Origin: Actinomycetota bacterium
GTDB taxonomy: Bacteria; Actinomycetota; Geothermincolia; Geothermincolales; RBG-13-55-18
Reading direction: 5' to 3'
Assembly (NCBI GenBank): GCA_040757835.1
Contig: JBFLWJ010000005.1
Span: 56,593-110,745, forward strand
DNA length: 54,153 nt
Made by a program: the position numbers and the translations under genes. Every line of letters starts with the position of its first letter. Position 1 is the first letter of the stretch. Shown in pieces: positions 51,452-54,153 of the stretch. The notes below the pieces were generated by a model that saw only the letters and a list, made by a program, of their open reading frames with translations, did not search any database and was not told the DNA's origin.

Positions 51452-52279
51452 CTACCGCTCTTCCCCCAGGAAGAGGCGGTTTATCTCCAGTTCAACCTTC
51501 TCCACCTGGGGATCGATGCGGTATATCTCCAGGCCTTCCTCGATCTTTCCCACTACCCCGGGGTAATCCTCCAGCTGTTCCTGCAGACTGAGGAAGTCGG
51601 GGTTGTTCTCCGGGTTCAAGCTGGGAGCTTGTCCCGTGGCCATGGCGATGAGGTCGAGGACCACCTTGTGCAGGTCCGTGAAGATGCCCTCCAGTAGGGC
51701 CTTGTATTCGCGAAGTCGGTCCGGGACCTCTATCCCGGGCAGCTCGGCCAGCGAAGCGGCCAGGGCTGCGTCGAGCCTCCTCAGCCGCTCCAGCAGCTCG
51801 GCGTCATCACCAGGCGCCTCCAGCTGGGTGATGACCGCCTCCTCCCGCAGCACCGGCTCGATGGCCTCGAGGATGCCCTGGAGGCCGACATAGATGCCGT
51901 CCAGCTCCTCCACCGCCTCGACTACACGGGGCACATACTCCTCCACGTATTTGCCCAGGGGGGCAAGGCCGCCGCCGTAGTCGAAAGTCCCCATCTCCTC
52001 GACGCTGGCTAGGAGCTTCTGGGCCGCGGCGCGGCTGGAGTCCAGCGCGCTCATGGTATCCGTATAGAAGGCGGCGTTCTCGAAATCGAACTTTTCCAGG
52101 GCGGCGATGAAGGCGGTGGCCTCTACGATACTGCTGGTGCCGGCGCGGAAGGTCGTGTCGATCCTTTCCACCTCCTCGCGTGAGGGGACTCCGCCACATC
52201 CCGAGAAAGAGAGGCAGAGGCATGCCGCCAGGAGGCATGCCGCCGCAACCGTTGCCACACCGCCTTTCGAGATACTCAT
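51452..52279 (-). CDS. Helical lipoprotein of unknown function
   Basis: 275 residues. Signal peptide with a good lipobox (CLCLSFSGCGG, cleavage before the Cys). The mature part is acidic and almost entirely helical, with heptad-like repeats (EEVERIDTTFRAGTSSIVEATAFIAALEKF; DAELLERLRRLDAALAASLAELPG; VEKVELEINRLFLGEE). It is probably an extended helical bundle attached to the outer face of the membrane. ATG 52279 is preceded by AGAGGTG at 5 nt; a longer frame upstream lacks such a site. No family recognised. Confidence 0.75.
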   Translation of the reverse strand: MSISKGGVATVAAACLLAACLCLSFSGCGGVPSREEVERIDTTFRAGTSSIVEATAFIAALEKFDFENAAFYTDTMSALDSSRAAAQKLLASVEEMGTFDYGGGLAPLGKYVEEYVPRVVEAVEELDGIYVGLQGILEAIEPVLREEAVITQLEAPGDDAELLERLRRLDAALAASLAELPGIEVPDRLREYKALLEGIFTDLHKVVLDLIAMATGQAPSLNPENNPDFLSLQEQLEDYPGVVGKIEEGLEIYRIDPQVEKVELEINRLFLGEER

Positions 52280-52421
52280 GACACCTCTATTGACGCATCC
52301 TGTCACAGTTGCAGTTCCGTGCAAGGCACAGGTGAATCGTCCCACACGAAGGTGATGAACACAACCACGGCGCCGGGGGTATCACTGCCATCATGATGTC
52401 CATCGGTCCGCGGCGATATGG

Positions 52422-52449
52422 AAGGGCCGGCCACGACCGGCCGGCCCTT
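52422..52449. terminator. Strong hairpin after the repeat-protein gene
   Basis: AAGGGCCGGCC and GGCCGGCCCTT form a perfect 11-bp stem around ACGACC. The plus strand continues TTCTCC and the minus strand ends CTTCC. Placed 24 nt beyond the minus-strand stop at 52473, it probably terminates that gene. Confidence 0.65.
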
Positions 52450-52472
52450 TTCTCCAGTTGTCGGGCTCGATT

Positions 52473-54153
52473 TTACGGATCCCCGCCGTTGGCGTCCCAG
52501 TAGAACCCCTCGATTTTGCCGCGCAGATGGTGGCCGAGTCCCAGCACGTTGAGGTCCGAGTGCAGCAGGAGCACCATCTGGTCGAAGAAGGTGATGGGCG
52601 CGGTGTCGTTGTCCATGTCCACCCCGGTGGCGTTGAGGGCATTGATCAGGGCCTGCCCCCGGGCGCTCTGGGTGGGCCCGCCCAGGTTCAGGATGAGGTT
52701 GGTGAGGAAGGTGCCGTTGGAGGCGATGGCACTCGCCAGCACGTTGGTGTCCAGCGCCCCGATGAGGCTGGTGAGGAAGGTGCCGTTGGCGTTGATGGCA
52801 CCCGCCAGCACCGCGGGGTTCAGGTTCCCGATCAGGCTGGTCAGGAAGGCCTGGTTGGTGTTTAACGCGCCCGCTACCACCGTGGGCGAGAGGCTCGCGA
52901 CCAGGCTGTTGAGGAAGGCTCCGTTGGCGTTGACCGCAGCGGCCAGGGTCGCGGGGTTGAGGTTGCCTATGAGGTTGGTCACGAAGGCCCCGTTGTTGTT
53001 GACGATATAGGCGACCTGCACCGCGTTGAGGCGCGATACCACGTCGGTGAGCCAGTTCCTCACCGCGTTGGAATTGAGCACGTTCGCGAACACCTGCGGG
53101 TCGAGGCTGGTCAGCAGGGTGCTTAGGAACACCTCGTTGGCGTTGATGGCGTTGGCCAGCACGCTGGGAGACAGGTTGGTCACCATGTCGGTGACGAAAG
53201 CCTGGTTGTTGTTGACCGCCACCGCCAGCACCGACGCATCCAGGTAGCCGATGAGGTCCTCGACGAAGGCGCCGTTGGCGTTGATGGCGTTGGCCAGGAT
53301 CTGGGGATCGAGGGCTCCGACCAGGGCGTTCACGAAGGCCGGGTTGGCGTTGATGGCCGCCGCGACGATGGTCGGGTTGAGAGCTCCGATCATGGTGCTG
53401 AGGAAGGCGCCATTGGCGTTGACTGCCGCCGCGACCACGTTGGCGTCAAGGGCCCCGATCAGGGCGGTCACGAAGGCGCCGTTGGCGTTGATGGCGTTGG
53501 CCAGCACTACCGGGTTGAGGTTCTGTATGAGGGCGGTCACGAAGGGCCCGTTGGCGTTGACGGCCTGGGCCACGATGGACGGGTCCAGGTTGGCCAGCAG
53601 GTCCTCGACGAAGGTGAGGTTGGAGTTGACGCCACGCGCCGTGGCGATGGCGGTGTCGGAGTTCAGGCCTCCCACCAGGTTCTCTATGAGGGTCGTGCCC
53701 GCGGGAAGGGCCGAGTTGGTGTTGACCGCGCCCGCGAGCACCGCCGCGTTCAGGTTGGCCAACAGACCGGTCAGGAACGGACCGCTGCCGTTGACGATAC
53801 CCGCGATATTGGCGGGATCGAGGTAGTCCAGCAGGGCGTCCACGAAGGCGGTGAACTGGGGCGAGTTGGCGATGTTGCCCAGCACGCCCAGGCTGGTGGC
53901 GTTGTTGAGGGCGGTGAACAGGGCGCTGGTCCACGCCGGGTCCAGGTTGTCCACCACGTCCACCACCATGCCGGTGCTGAGGTTGGAGATGAGGTCGCCC
54001 ACCCAGGCGCCGTTGTTGTTGACCACGCCCGCGAGGGCCGCGGGATCGAGAAGCGGCAGCAGGCGGTCGAGGAAGTCTATGGTGTTGGGATGGTTGACCA
54101 TGGTGGCGATGATGTTCTCGTTGAGGCCCGGCATCAGGCTCCCCAGGAACCAG
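52473..54153 (-). CDS. Long solenoid protein of 23-residue repeats (5' end outside the window)
   Basis: At least 559 residues are visible, and the frame stays open through the right edge, so the N-terminus is missing. Almost all of it is about twenty tandem units of 23 residues. The consensus is roughly LNPxVLAxAINANGAFVTxLIGA: a helix-forming half (NPxVLAxAxN), an Asn/Gly turn (NANG or NNNG) and a second hydrophobic half (AFVTxLI). The last 65 residues differ (GQALINALNATGVDMDND...GFYWDANGGDP) and form a cap with an Asp-rich loop. It contains almost no Cys and few charges. This looks like a short-helix alpha-solenoid. I know no named family, and secretion cannot be judged without the N-terminus. 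Confidence 0.8.
   Translation of the reverse strand, partial: WFLGSLMPGLNENIIATMVNHPNTIDFLDRLLPLLDPAALAGVVNNNGAWVGDLISNLSTGMVVDVVDNLDPAWTSALFTALNNATSLGVLGNIANSPQFTAFVDALLDYLDPANIAGIVNGSGPFLTGLLANLNAAVLAGAVNTNSALPAGTTLIENLVGGLNSDTAIATARGVNSNLTFVEDLLANLDPSIVAQAVNANGPFVTALIQNLNPVVLANAINANGAFVTALIGALDANVVAAAVNANGAFLSTMIGALNPTIVAAAINANPAFVNALVGALDPQILANAINANGAFVEDLIGYLDASVLAVAVNNNQAFVTDMVTNLSPSVLANAINANEVFLSTLLTSLDPQVFANVLNSNAVRNWLTDVVSRLNAVQVAYIVNNNGAFVTNLIGNLNPATLAAAVNANGAFLNSLVASLSPTVVAGALNTNQAFLTSLIGNLNPAVLAGAINANGTFLTSLIGALDTNVLASAIASNGTFLTNLILNLGGPTQSARGQALINALNATGVDMDNDTAPITFFDQMVLLLHSDLNVLGLGHHLRGKIEGFYWDANGGDP

Overview
The window is GC-rich bacterial DNA with strong G/C bias at third codon positions. 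The LytR-CpsA-Psr protein, the PASTA-bearing kinase-like protein, start codons a few bases after TATAAT boxes, and the absence of an outer-membrane gene set suggest an uncultured, anaerobic lineage of Actinomycetota. That placement is an inference. There is no rRNA and no intact insertion sequence.

Layout. Positions 1-1741: a frameshifted gene tail, an A/T-richer DUF4143 ATPase and tRNA-Arg(CCT). 1742-4736: a cobalt-uptake operon (cbiM, PDGLE gene, cbiQ, cbiO) behind two tandem RNA-like units. 4737-12800: two small exported proteins, the Hsp20-Lon pair, a BMP-family lipoprotein, a DMT transporter and an LCP protein. 12846-14594: xseA-xseB. 14769-19126: a membrane and cell-wall cluster of a predicted pseudokinase, an M23 peptidase fused to a polytopic domain, and small membrane proteins. 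19454-24253: a giant multi-PAS histidine kinase. 24442-27686: an exported S15-type hydrolase and a cysteine-rich iron-sulfur protein. 27786-30782: the three pab genes for p-aminobenzoate/folate, with a terminator in the pabA leader. 30851-36827: a carboxylesterase, a YCF48-repeat surface protein and a GH172-family protein. 36907-41703: an A/T-richer islet, a UroD-like protein, a sugar isomerase and a pentulose kinase. 41952-45625: a LUD protein, the mercury-methylation genes hgcA and hgcB with an AbrB regulator, and a divergent MtaA-like methyltransferase. 45627-54153: a metallophosphoesterase, cysteine synthase, PilB, a STAS protein, a B-box membrane protein, a lipoprotein and a 23-residue-repeat solenoid cut by the window edge.

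Most striking observation. The hgcA reading frame starts at a near-ideal ribosome binding site (44096), encodes a Cys-rich N-terminus and meets an in-frame TGA at codon 27, directly after a Cys and before a Gly. It then runs open through the whole HgcA protein. Exactly 18 nt after the TGA lies a hairpin with a GGUC apical loop, the same loop and spacing as the E. coli fdhF SECIS. I propose that this HgcA is a selenoprotein with a Cys-Sec-Gly motif. A sequencing error or a leader peptide are the main alternatives.

A recurring theme is corrinoid and one-carbon chemistry: cobalt import, folate precursor synthesis, corrinoid HgcA and MtaA/UroD-type methyltransferases. Several REPIN-like palindromes sharing a GGGGTC end lie between genes.
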